A stretch of DNA of 64,000 nucleotides, taken from assembly GCA_904382605.1 (NCBI GenBank), contig CAJFJA010000003.1, positions 62,001-126,000 of the forward strand, given 5' to 3'. A model generated the notes under the pieces. That model was not told where the DNA came from, made no database searches, and saw only the letters and a list, made by a program, of their open reading frames with translations. A program made the translations under genes and the position numbers. This document shows, one piece after another, positions 45,253 to 53,439 of the stretch. Position 1 is the stretch's first letter, and the number at the start of each line of letters is the position of its first letter. Source of the DNA: Candidatus Alloclostridium intestinigallinarum (GTDB lineage: Bacteria > Bacillota > Clostridia > Christensenellales > UBA3700).

Positions 45253-46755
45253 ATGAATGTCGGAACGGGCAGAACGGGTAAGATAATTTGCGCGCTTTTC
45301 TGCGTACTGAATTTGTTTGCGATAGTCGCGCTCGCCGTGCTTGCGGCGCTCGGCGGAAGCGGCACGGCGGGTACGGTTTTCGGCGCGCTTTGTCTTGCCG
45401 TGTTGTGCGCGGACGTGATATACGCCGCAATACAAAAAAGGCTGGCATTGACGCGCATAACAGTGAGCGTGCTCGCGGTGGTGCTCGATTACGCCGTCGG
45501 CATTTCGACGGGGCTTTCCGTCTTTGCTGACAGTAAAAATATTTTCGGGCTTGTACTGCTTATTGCGGCGTATGCCGTAAACGGAGCGTTGGGCGCGTAC
45601 GCCGTTTTCGGGAAAGGAACGGGCAGGGAGATAAAGCGTCTGAAACCCGTGTGCGCGGCAGTCGGGGCGGCGGGACTTCTTGCAACGGCAATTGCGGCAG
45701 TCGTCATGGTTGCAACGCCAACCTATGCCGCCACGAACGCGGTTAATACGGCGGCGGTTTTCATAACTTTGTGCGCGGCGTTTTTGTCGCTCGTCATTTA
45801 CGGCGCGCCCCCTAAGGCGGTACTTGCCGCCGCGTCCCTGCTCGCGGTTGCGGGAATCGTACCGACGGCAATAAACGAAGGCGCGGCGTTTTCCGATGCG
45901 GAAAGGGCGGTTGCGAACGTGGAGAGCGTGTTCGGACAGGTGCCTTACGAAGAGGGAATGTTAAAAGCCCCTTACGACTTTTCGCTGGAATTTTTCGGAA
46001 TATCGACGGAAAACTATACGCTTGAAAGGGATAAGGTGTATTTTGACGGAGAGGATATTTACGGCGCGCTTACTTTGAAGTACGACGCATATTATCCGAA
46101 CGTGGAAAGCAGGGGCGTGCTCATCAATCTGCACGGCAGCGGCGGCGATAAGGACACGGGCAACTACGCCCACCGCAACAAGTATTTCGCTTCGCGCGGC
46201 TATACGGTTTTCGACATTCAGTACGGCGACTATAACGAGGCGGATACGGGTGACGAGAGGTGGTTTTCTTCCGATACGGAAAGGGTGGAATTCCTTTTGA
46301 AGTACATAGACGAATTTATCGTATACGCAAGCGGCGCGGAGGAGGCTGCGGATTGGAACAACCTCTTCATTACCGGCGTATCCATGGGCGGTACGTCCGC
46401 AAGCAGGTATGCGCTCAGCTACGGCAATTCCCTCAATACGCTAGAAAACGTGACTTTGCGCGGAATAATTCCCGTATATCCCGGGTACAGCAGCGGGGAC
46501 GAAGGGGTGCTCGACTGCCTGGGCAATCTTTCCAAGGACAGTACGCCCTGCCTTGTGGTAATGGGACTTTACGACAAAGTGGTGTCGCCGACCGCGGCAA
46601 AGGAATATAAAGCCGCCTACGACGCGGCGGGCGCAAAGTGCGCGGCGGTGGAAATATCGTTTGCGGGGCACAACTGCGACTACTTTATGTCTGGCAGAAG
46701 CAACCAGCTTACCACTTACTGCGCGGAACGCTTTATGGCGGCGCTAAGCGTATAA
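45253..46755 (+). CDS. Membrane protein with alpha/beta-hydrolase domain
   Basis: 500 residues. The N-terminal 210 residues hold several hydrophobic helices (about six). After a short linker comes an alpha/beta-hydrolase: LINLHGSGGDKDTG (oxyanion region), nucleophile elbow GVSMGG, VMGLYDKVV and the His in FAGHNCDY. This suggests a membrane-bound esterase or peptidase; the substrate is unknown. ATG 45253 follows AGGGGGAAG. It follows luxS by 22 nt and may be co-transcribed. A bidirectional terminator follows. Confidence 0.75.
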   Translation: MNVGTGRTGKIICALFCVLNLFAIVALAVLAALGGSGTAGTVFGALCLAVLCADVIYAAIQKRLALTRITVSVLAVVLDYAVGISTGLSVFADSKNIFGLVLLIAAYAVNGALGAYAVFGKGTGREIKRLKPVCAAVGAAGLLATAIAAVVMVATPTYAATNAVNTAAVFITLCAAFLSLVIYGAPPKAVLAAASLLAVAGIVPTAINEGAAFSDAERAVANVESVFGQVPYEEGMLKAPYDFSLEFFGISTENYTLERDKVYFDGEDIYGALTLKYDAYYPNVESRGVLINLHGSGGDKDTGNYAHRNKYFASRGYTVFDIQYGDYNEADTGDERWFSSDTERVEFLLKYIDEFIVYASGAEEAADWNNLFITGVSMGGTSASRYALSYGNSLNTLENVTLRGIIPVYPGYSSGDEGVLDCLGNLSKDSTPCLVVMGLYDKVVSPTAAKEYKAAYDAAGAKCAAVEISFAGHNCDYFMSGRSNQLTTYCAERFMAALSV

Positions 46756-46783
46756 AAGTCCGACGGGCGATTGAAAAAACGGA

Positions 46784-46809
46784 AAAACCACCGTCTTTGC
46801 GGTGGTTTT
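46784..46809. terminator. Bidirectional terminator
   Basis: AAAACCACCG-TCTTTG-CGGTGGTTTT, a strong stem with A and T runs on either side. It lies between the hydrolase gene and the convergent 40-aa gene. Confidence 0.9.
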
Positions 46810-46815
46810 AAGTAT

Positions 46816-46938
46816 TCAGTCGGACAGAATGTTTATCAGCTTGTCCTTAAAAGGCTTTGCCTTTTTCTTGGGTCTTGAAGTTTCCATTGCGAGCGCGGTT
46901 ATAAGTCCCACGCTCATTCCCAGCATAAATCCTTTCAT
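46816..46938 (-). CDS. 40-aa membrane-anchored small protein
   Basis: Residues 1-18 (MKGFMLGMSVGLITALAM) form a short membrane segment; the rest is basic (SRPKKKAKPFKDKLINILSD). It is below usual gene-calling limits, but AAAGGAGGTG at perfect spacing before the ATG and a terminator right after the stop support it. The layout resembles short single-span proteins of the YtxH type. Function unknown. Confidence 0.65.
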   Translation of the reverse strand: MKGFMLGMSVGLITALAMETSRPKKKAKPFKDKLINILSD

Positions 46939-46979
46939 AGCGCACCTCCTTTACGGGAGTGTGTGCGTTAACCGGGGAA

Positions 46980-47747
46980 TTATTCGGACGCTTTGGCGGA
47001 GAGGAATTTTTTCGCCGTATCCACGCTTATGTAGTCCGCGTTCTTGTCATCGCACTCGAAGATGATGTTGTCCGCGAGTTCAAGCGCCGCGGAGTAGTTT
47101 TCCGCTGTGCGTATCGTCCACATTATTATCATCTTTTCGGGGTGTTCTTTCTTTATCTTCCCGAAGTATTCCGCGCGCGGCTTTCTCACGGGAATTGCAA
47201 GAAAATCCATTTTTTTGTACTGTCTGCGCGCCTTCGCGGGGAAGAATTGGAAGGAATAGGTGTCGTAAAGCTGACCTATCACGACTTCGGGGTGGTGCTT
47301 TACCCACCAATCCGTTATCGCCCAGTTGAAAGATTCTATGCACCACTTGCCGGGGAAGTCTTTCAGGGCTTCGTAAACGGCGGAGCAGGTGGCGTGCACG
47401 CGCGTAGTGGTCTTTATCTCCACGATAAGTCTGCCGTCCGCGCCCAAATCTTCAAGCACGTCGCTGAACAGGGGAATAGTCTCCTTCGTGCCTATAAGCG
47501 GATAGTTTTCCAGCTTGTCCGTGTCTATCCTGTAAGGGGAGAGCTTCATTCCGCACATTCTCTTCAACGTCGCGTCGTGGTGGACAATCAGCCTGCCGTC
47601 CTTTGTCAGATACACGTCCAGCTCGCTCCCCATACCGCTTTTTGCGGCGCGCAGAAACGCCGCGCGCGAATTTTCGGGAATATCGCGGTTGTTGTGCAGT
47701 CCGCGGTGGCAGAACACCGTTTCTTTTAACCATTGCATATCTTTCAT
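46980..47747 (-). CDS. ugpQ: Glycerophosphodiester phosphodiesterase
   Basis: 255 residues of the GDPD family, which splits glycerophosphodiesters from phospholipids into glycerol 3-phosphate and an alcohol. CHRGLHNNRDIPENS carries the first catalytic His and ELDVYLTKDGRLIVHHD the metal ligands and second His; the later Glu is in LIVEIKTT. No signal peptide, so cytoplasmic as in UgpQ. It is followed by the 40-aa gene on the same strand, and the LUD gene lies 10 nt upstream, so these probably form one transcript. Confidence 0.92.
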   Translation of the reverse strand: MKDMQWLKETVFCHRGLHNNRDIPENSRAAFLRAAKSGMGSELDVYLTKDGRLIVHHDATLKRMCGMKLSPYRIDTDKLENYPLIGTKETIPLFSDVLEDLGADGRLIVEIKTTTRVHATCSAVYEALKDFPGKWCIESFNWAITDWWVKHHPEVVIGQLYDTYSFQFFPAKARRQYKKMDFLAIPVRKPRAEYFGKIKKEHPEKMIIMWTIRTAENYSAALELADNIIFECDDKNADYISVDTAKKFLSAKASE

Positions 47748-47757
47748 ATATCTATCC

Positions 47758-48366
47758 TCAGTACCCTAAATTTTCACCCGCTATTACCACGTGTACCTCG
47801 GTCTGGTATTTGGTGGGGTGGTGGGTTATCGTTGTCACGTTGCAAATGCAGTCGGGGCTGTTGCAGTCCGAGCACCTGCCCGTAACCGAGCAGGGCGTTT
47901 TCTTGTCCAGCCGCTTTGCGTTCAGCGGAGCCGCTATGTTCTTAGCCCTGTCTATCGCCTCTCCCAGGGCGGGTGTTATTTTATTCACGCCTATAATGTA
48001 GATTATTTTCTTCACCCCGAAGCAAAGCGCGCTTACCCTGTTCGCCGCTCCGTCGATATTCACTATTTCGCCGCCTTCCGTCACCGCGTTCGCGGAAGTT
48101 ATGTACCAGTCCGCGCCGCCCGCCTTTTGGTAAACATCGCCGCGTTCGCTTTCGGGCACGAGAGAGTGCGCGTACACCTTATGCCCGCCTTCCGCAAGCC
48201 TTTCCAGAATGCCCAAAGAAGCTATCGTCATACTGCCGCCCGAGCCTACGCTTTCGCCCGCGGGTATGAGAGAGCACACGTAATCGGCTGCCTTTTTGCC
48301 GCTTTCGAAGTATACGGGCAGAAAGCCGCGCCTTTTCAGATTCTTCAAAATCTTTTCAATATCCAT
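47758..48366 (-). CDS. LUD-domain (LutC/DUF162-like) protein
   Basis: 202 residues of the LUD fold, related to lactate-utilisation protein C. It contains SVGSGGSMTIASLGILERL, YITSANAVTEGGEIVNIDG and VNKITPALGEAIDRAKNIAAPLNA. The Cys-rich tail CSVTGRCSDCNSPDCICN suggests metal binding. Single-domain relatives are common in anaerobes and have no firm function; lutA and lutB are not present here. It is divergent from lepA and has its own promoter. Confidence 0.85.
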   Translation of the reverse strand: MDIEKILKNLKRRGFLPVYFESGKKAADYVCSLIPAGESVGSGGSMTIASLGILERLAEGGHKVYAHSLVPESERGDVYQKAGGADWYITSANAVTEGGEIVNIDGAANRVSALCFGVKKIIYIIGVNKITPALGEAIDRAKNIAAPLNAKRLDKKTPCSVTGRCSDCNSPDCICNVTTITHHPTKYQTEVHVVIAGENLGY

Positions 48367-48399
48367 ATCCGCTGCCTCTTTGTATCCGGTCTTTATTTA

Positions 48400-48427
48400 A
48401 TTGTAGCATTTTTATATAAATATGCAA
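48400..48427 (-). promoter_or_regulatory. Promoter of the LUD-GDPD transcript
   Basis: TTGCAT (48427-48422), 16 bp, TACAAT (48405-48400), in the region divergent to lepA. Confidence 0.6.
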
Positions 48428-48462
48428 GCATATTTTTCATTTTGATACGAGATTATTTTTTC

Positions 48463-48491
48463 TTGCCAATTCCGCGGTTTTTATATATAAT
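48463..48491 (+). promoter_or_regulatory. lepA promoter
   Basis: TTGCCA (48463-48468), 17 bp, TATAAT (48486-48491), 18 nt before the start codon. Confidence 0.75.
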
Positions 48492-48509
48492 ATTCTTCAA
48501 GGAGGACTT

Positions 48510-50315
48510 ATGCCCGAAAATCAGAAGCATATCAGAAATTTTTGTATCGTGGCGCATATCGACCACGGCAAGTCCACGCTCGCGGACAGGATCATGGACC
48601 TGACGGGCGCCGTCAGCGCGCGCGAAGCCAAACAGCAGCTGCTTGACAGCATGGACATAGAACGCGAAAGGGGCATAACCATAAAGCTCACCCCCGTAAG
48701 AATGCACTACACTTACGACGGGGAGGAGTATGAACTCAACCTGATAGACACCCCCGGGCACGTGGACTTCACTTACGAAGTGTCGCGCTCGCTCAAAGCG
48801 TGCGAGGGCGCGATTTTAATAGTGGACGCTTCCCAGGGCGTGGAGGCGCAGACGCTTACCAACGTATACCTCGCGCTGGACAACGATCTGGAGATAATCC
48901 CCGTAATAAACAAGATAGACCTGCCTTCCGCCCGTCCCGACGAGGTGAAGGCGGAGATAGAAGACGTCATAGGTCTGCCGGCGGACGACGCGCCTTTGAT
49001 ATCGGCAAAGGAAGGCGTAGGGATAGACAAGGTTCTGGAACAGGTGATAACCCTGCTTCCGCCGCCCAAGGGCGATTTCAACAAGCCGCTGAAAGCGCTC
49101 ATTTTCGATTCCTTCTACGACAGCTACAAGGGCGCGATATCCATTATCCGCGTGTTCGACGGCTGCGTGAGGGCGGGCGACAAGATAAAGATGATGGCGA
49201 CGGGCGCGACTTTCGACGTGACGGAAGTGGGATACTTCACCCCCGGTTCCACACAGGCGGAAAGCCTGGGCGCGGGCGACGTGGGCTATCTGTGCGCGAG
49301 CATAAAAAACGTGTCCGACACCAAGGTGGGCGACACCATAACGCTTGCAAACAACCCCACGGCGGAAGCTCTCCCCGGCTTCAAGGAAGCGGAACCCATG
49401 GTCTTTTCGGGCGTGTATCCGGCGGACGGCGCACGCTATGACGATTTGAAAGAGGCTCTTGAAAAACTCAAACTCAACGACGCCGCCCTTTTCTACGAGC
49501 CGGAAGTTTCCGTCGCGCTCGGCTTCGGCTTCCGCTGCGGTTTTCTGGGTCTTCTGCATATGGAGATTATCGAGGAGCGGCTGGAGAGGGAATTCGACCT
49601 CGACCTTATCACCACCGCGCCGAGCGTATCCTACCGCGTAGTCACGACCAAGGGCGAAACGCTGGAAATATCCAACCCCACCGCTCTTCCCAATATGAGC
49701 GAGGTGGACCATCTGGAAGAACCCATGGTAAAGGCATCGATTTACACTCCGCCAGAGTACGTGGGCACAATAATGGAGCTTTGCCAGGACAAGCGCGGCA
49801 GTTTTATCAATATGACGTATATCGAAACCACGCGCGTGCTTTTGGAATACGAAATGCCGCTGGGCGAGATTATCTACGACTTTTTCGACAGTCTGAAATC
49901 GCGGAGCAAGGGCTATGCGAGCCTTGATTACGAGATGAACGGCTACAAGAAAAGCGACCTTGTGAAGATGGATATTCTGCTTAACGGAGAAGTGTGCGAC
50001 GCTCTCAGCCTGATTATCCACCGCGACAAGGCGTATGCGCGCGGCAGGGCGATAGCGGAAAAATTAAAGGACGTAATTCCGCGCCAGCAGTTTGAAATTC
50101 CCATTCAGGCGGCAATCGGCGGTAAGGTCATCGCGCGCGAAACCGTCAAGGCGGTCAGAAAGGACGTGCTCGCAAAATGCTACGGCGGCGACATCACCAG
50201 AAAGAAAAAGCTGCTTGAAAAGCAGAAAGAGGGCAAAAAGCGCATGAGACAGATAGGCTCGGTGGAAGTCCCCAGCGAGGCGTTTATGACCATTCTGAAA
50301 TTCGACGGCAAGTAA
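48510..50315 (+). CDS. lepA: Elongation factor 4 (LepA)
   Basis: Ribosome-bound translational GTPase. The 601 residues have [15 protein letters not shown] (G1), RGITIK (G2), DTPGHVDF (G3), NKIDLP (G4) and SAKEG (G5), then the EF4-specific C-terminal domain. Full length. ATG follows CAAGGAGG. hemW starts 1 nt after the stop, a conserved lepA-hemW pairing in Bacillota. Confidence 0.97.
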   Translation: MPENQKHIRNFCIVAHIDHGKSTLADRIMDLTGAVSAREAKQQLLDSMDIERERGITIKLTPVRMHYTYDGEEYELNLIDTPGHVDFTYEVSRSLKACEGAILIVDASQGVEAQTLTNVYLALDNDLEIIPVINKIDLPSARPDEVKAEIEDVIGLPADDAPLISAKEGVGIDKVLEQVITLLPPPKGDFNKPLKALIFDSFYDSYKGAISIIRVFDGCVRAGDKIKMMATGATFDVTEVGYFTPGSTQAESLGAGDVGYLCASIKNVSDTKVGDTITLANNPTAEALPGFKEAEPMVFSGVYPADGARYDDLKEALEKLKLNDAALFYEPEVSVALGFGFRCGFLGLLHMEIIEERLEREFDLDLITTAPSVSYRVVTTKGETLEISNPTALPNMSEVDHLEEPMVKASIYTPPEYVGTIMELCQDKRGSFINMTYIETTRVLLEYEMPLGEIIYDFFDSLKSRSKGYASLDYEMNGYKKSDLVKMDILLNGEVCDALSLIIHRDKAYARGRAIAEKLKDVIPRQQFEIPIQAAIGGKVIARETVKAVRKDVLAKCYGGDITRKKKLLEKQKEGKKRMRQIGSVEVPSEAFMTILKFDGK

Positions 50316-50316
50316 A

Positions 50317-51408
50317 ATGGGCTTCGGGCTTTATATCCACATTCCCTTTTGCAGAAAAATTTGCGCGTATTGCGACTTTTACAGGGGCGTTTACGATGAA
50401 AAAAAGGCGGAAAAGTATCCGCACGCCCTCGGCGCGGACGCGGAAGATTTCGTAAAAAAGTATTCTCTTACGGGGGAAGCCGATACCGTGTATATAGGCG
50501 GCGGCACCCCCACCGTTTTGCCCCGCGGTTATCTGGGAGCCGCCCTAACAATGATAAAAAAGCATATCCGTATAGCGGAAGGGGCGGAGTTTTCCTGCGA
50601 GGGCAACCCCGAATCTTTTACCGACAAAAAGGCGGAGGAGTTGAAGGCGCTGGGCGTGAACAGAGTTTCGCTGGGCGTGCAGTCGCTTTCCGATAAAACG
50701 CTGTCCGCACTCGGCAGAATCCACGGCGCTAAGGAGGCGAAAAAGGCGGTAGGACGCGCGGCGGGTTGCGGCTTCCGCGTGAGCGCGGATATTATGCTGG
50801 GCGTGCCGTACCAGACGGAAGCGGACGTGCGCGAATTTGCCGCGGTAATGCGCTCTCTGGGCGCGGAGCACCTGTCCGCATATATGCTTACCATAAGCGA
50901 AGGCACTCCGCTTGCAGATATGGTGCGGCGCGGAGAGTTTTCTCCCGACGACGACCGCTCGGCGGACTTGTATTCGGCATTCCACGATGCCGCGGCGCAA
51001 GCCGGATACGCGCGCTACGAGGTGAGCAACTGGGCGCTCCCCGGCAGAGAGTGCAGGCACAATATCAAGTATTGGACGGGCGGCGATTACGCCGGACTGG
51101 GCGCGGGGGCTTATTCCAAGGTCGGCGGTTGCCGCTTCCATACCGCTCCCGACGCAAACGCGTACGTAGGCGGTAATATTGCGCGTATAACCGATGAGGT
51201 CATGACGGAAAAACAGCTTGCCGCGGAAAAAGCCGTGTTCGGCTTGCGCACGCGCTTGGGCGTGGATAAAAACACGCTTTCCGCCGCGGGCATAGACCTT
51301 GAAAAACTGCTCAAAACCCCTTATTTCACTTTTGACGGCAACGCCCTGCATATCAAAGACGAATATCTGCTTACCTCCGACGGTATAGTCATTAAATATA
51401 TTTTATAG
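50317..51408 (+). CDS. hemW: Radical SAM heme chaperone HemW
   Basis: 363 residues. It has the radical SAM site CRKICAYC (CxxxCxxC) and YIGGGTPT, and the extra aromatic-rich region of the HemN/HemW family. HemW binds heme and delivers it to proteins; many are annotated as oxygen-independent coproporphyrinogen oxidase, but true HemN has a different N-terminus and the lepA context favours HemW. The stop codon TAG overlaps the first base of the hairpin element that follows. Confidence 0.92.
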   Translation: MGFGLYIHIPFCRKICAYCDFYRGVYDEKKAEKYPHALGADAEDFVKKYSLTGEADTVYIGGGTPTVLPRGYLGAALTMIKKHIRIAEGAEFSCEGNPESFTDKKAEELKALGVNRVSLGVQSLSDKTLSALGRIHGAKEAKKAVGRAAGCGFRVSADIMLGVPYQTEADVREFAAVMRSLGAEHLSAYMLTISEGTPLADMVRRGEFSPDDDRSADLYSAFHDAAAQAGYARYEVSNWALPGRECRHNIKYWTGGDYAGLGAGAYSKVGGCRFHTAPDANAYVGGNIARITDEVMTEKQLAAEKAVFGLRTRLGVDKNTLSAAGIDLEKLLKTPYFTFDGNALHIKDEYLLTSDGIVIKYIL

Positions 51409-51569
51409 TGTCCGCAGTATCCGCGGCAAAACGCTTTGATAGCAATCTTTTCGCCTCCTTTGCACAACGCCTCGCTCGACGTAGCGCTGCTACGACTTCA
51501 CTCGGTGTTGCGCAAATGCGTACAAAAATCTTTGCTCTGAAAACGCTTTACCGCGGATACTGCGGACAC
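51408..51569. repeat. 160-bp hairpin-family element abutting the hemW stop
   Basis: Outer arms begin GTGTCCGCAGTATCCGCGG and are perfectly complementary over 19 bp, continuing with AAAACGCTTT-like pairs. The core is TTTGCACAACGCCTCGCTCG, ACGTAGCGCTGCTACG, GTGTTGCGCAAATGCG. The arms differ entirely from those of the copies at 56881 and 23669, while the core is shared. Confidence 0.8.
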
Positions 51570-51601
51570 AAGAAGAATTTGTATGCATAAATGCGTTATA
51601 T

Positions 51602-51634
51602 GCAAAAAGTCCCGCAAAACTGCGGAACTTTTTG
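51602..51634. terminator. Bidirectional terminator
   Basis: GCAAAAAGTCCCGC-AAAACT-GCGGAACTTTTTGC, good in both directions. It serves the zinc-ribbon gene (minus) and possibly hemW (plus). Confidence 0.85.
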
Positions 51635-51658
51635 CTTTGTGACTTTGTTTACCTTATT

Positions 51659-51805
51659 TTACATGGTTTTGGTAAAGCTGGTGTTGTGGCAGTTGGGGCA
51701 GGGAGGCATCTTGTCCCTGTCGCCCAAAGTCACGTCAAAGCCGCACTTGGTGCAGCTGTACTCGCCCTTGCCGGGCTTTTCACCCGTATTTACGGTATGT
51801 GCCAT
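51659..51805 (-). CDS. Small zinc-ribbon protein
   Basis: 48 residues: MAHTVNTGEKPGKGEYSCTKC...PPCPNCHNTSFTKTM. Two CxxC pairs (CTKC and CPNC) make a rubredoxin-like zinc ribbon. Short proteins of this pattern are common in clostridia and have no known role. GGAGGTAA stands right before the ATG, and a terminator follows the stop. Confidence 0.85.
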   Translation of the reverse strand: MAHTVNTGEKPGKGEYSCTKCGFDVTLGDRDKMPPCPNCHNTSFTKTM

Positions 51806-51946
51806 AATTTACCTCCGGATATATGATTTTCGGGCGGAGCAAAGACCGCCTGCGCCGTTTTTGCCGCGTCCTTTTTTATTATGGCTTAACGGGAGTAAGA
51901 ATATACGCGCGCTTTTTCCGCGTTTGAAAAGCGGGCGGACATATTC

Positions 51947-51976
51947 TTGTCGTTTTCAGCATAATTGTGTTATAAT
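51947..51976 (+). promoter_or_regulatory. Promoter implying a leaderless transcript
   Basis: TTGTCG (51947-51952), 18 bp, TATAAT (51971-51976). The -10 ends 6 nt before ATG 51983, the same geometry as the kinase promoter at 7846-7874, and no ribosome-binding site precedes the ATG. Confidence 0.6.
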
Positions 51977-51982
51977 AAACTT

Positions 51983-53362
51983 ATGGCGCGGCCTTACGGT
52001 GAAGGAATAGTATTCAATATACTCATGAAAGTGATATACATTGCCTATCTGGCGATGTATATGGCTTACGCCGTGCTGAACTATATCGCAGAAACGGGTA
52101 ACGACCTTGTCAACTTCATAGTCATTTCCTTTATCTCCGTTTCCATAGTCATTTTCATCATAGCAAACGTAATGGACTGGGTGTACAAGAACGCCGACGC
52201 GCGCTCCAAGATAAAGGTGCGGCTGCACACCTTGCGCAACGTGTTCAAAATAATCAAGGTGGGCGTAACCATTCTGGTTCTTGCCCAGACGATTACCGAC
52301 GACAGTTGGAACGCGCTGACCATAACCATGCTCGTAATATCCCTGCCTACCAGCCTTCTCTGGCTGTTGGGCGAATATATCTACGTCGCGGTAAAGGGGA
52401 TATTCCACCGCGGCGGAAAAGCCCAGTCGGAAGATACCGACGAGGAATACGACGACATAAAGCGCGTAACGCCCGTGCACGATACCATTGAAAGGGTGAA
52501 GCAGTTTGCCGAATCCGAACTGATAGTCATGCGCCCGCACGAGGTGGATTACGATTCGGACGAGGAAGAGGACGTGGAGGACAGATACCTGGGTTACGAG
52601 GAGGACGACGACTATTCCTATCCGCCTTCGCCGCGAGCGGCCCTGCAGCCGTCGCATGGGGAGTATATTCCCGAAAGACGCGCATATCCGGAATACGAGG
52701 GAATATTCACCATAGAGGCGATGCCGATGACGGAAGACGCGCACGATTTCAGCGTGGAAGAATACGATATGAATGCCGTTCTCGGGAGCGGAAGCAAGGA
52801 ACAATGCGGCGGAGAAAACGCGGACGTTCCGCCTGCGGACGGCGGAAAACAGCGCGCTGAGGACGGAGATACGCCCGCGGAAGGGGGCGGCGCTTCCATG
52901 GCAGAGCCTGCGCCGCAGAACGGACAGATAAAAGTCGATGAAGAAACAACCGCGCAAACCGTGCCGGAAGATATTTTTGAAGATATGATACCCGGACAGG
53001 CGGCAGAAGGCGTTTCCGGAGAGGCGGTACCCGAACAGGTCGCGCAAGATAAGCCGGAAGAGTCTGCGCCCGAACAGGTCGCGCAAGATAAACCGGAAGA
53101 GTCTGCGCCCGTACAGGCGGCGGAAGATACGGCGGAAGAGATAGCCACCGTACAGGCGGCGGAAGATACGGCGGAAGAGATAGCGCCCGTGCAGGCGGCG
53201 GAAGATAAGGCGGAAGAGATAGCCACCGTGCAGGCGGCGGAAGATACGGCGGAAGAGATAGCCTCCGTACAGGCGGCGGAAGATAATTCCGGAGAGAGCG
53301 AGGAAGAGCCTGCTTTTGAACGTAAGTTAAATCAGACTGACGAAGATAAAGGGGAAGAGTAG
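51983..53362 (+). CDS. Membrane protein with long acidic repetitive tail
   Basis: 459 residues. Four hydrophobic helices lie in about residues 10-145; the rest is a very acidic, low-complexity cytoplasmic or surface tail (EEYDDIKR..., DYDSDEEEDVEDRY). The last third holds seven or so 13-residue repeats (EQVAQDKPEESAP, VQAAEDTAEEIAT and variants). No known domain was recognised. ATG 51983 was chosen because the -10 box just before it implies a transcript starting there. Function unknown. Confidence 0.7.
   Translation: MARPYGEGIVFNILMKVIYIAYLAMYMAYAVLNYIAETGNDLVNFIVISFISVSIVIFIIANVMDWVYKNADARSKIKVRLHTLRNVFKIIKVGVTILVLAQTITDDSWNALTITMLVISLPTSLLWLLGEYIYVAVKGIFHRGGKAQSEDTDEEYDDIKRVTPVHDTIERVKQFAESELIVMRPHEVDYDSDEEEDVEDRYLGYEEDDDYSYPPSPRAALQPSHGEYIPERRAYPEYEGIFTIEAMPMTEDAHDFSVEEYDMNAVLGSGSKEQCGGENADVPPADGGKQRAEDGDTPAEGGGASMAEPAPQNGQIKVDEETTAQTVPEDIFEDMIPGQAAEGVSGEAVPEQVAQDKPEESAPEQVAQDKPEESAPVQAAEDTAEEIATVQAAEDTAEEIAPVQAAEDKAEEIATVQAAEDTAEEIASVQAAEDNSGESEEEPAFERKLNQTDEDKGEE
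53035..53290 (+). repeat. 39-bp in-frame tandem repeats
   Basis: About six and a half units of 39 bp (13 codons) inside the preceding gene. The two first units (CAGGTCGCGCAAGATAA type) differ from the later ones (CAGGCGGCGGAAGATA type), which suggests local expansion. Copy number probably varies between strains. Confidence 0.85.
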
Positions 53363-53376
53363 CGGATTCGGACTCG

Positions 53377-53420
53377 AAAAAAGCCGCCCTGCCATAAATG
53401 CGGGACGGCTGTTTTGTTTT
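53377..53420. terminator. Terminator between convergent genes
   Basis: AAAAAAGCCGCCCTGC and GCGGGACGGC with a T run on the plus side. It lies 15 nt after the membrane-protein stop and before the M28 peptidase stop on the other strand. Confidence 0.75.
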
Positions 53421-53439
53421 TCCGTTACGGTTTTCCGGT

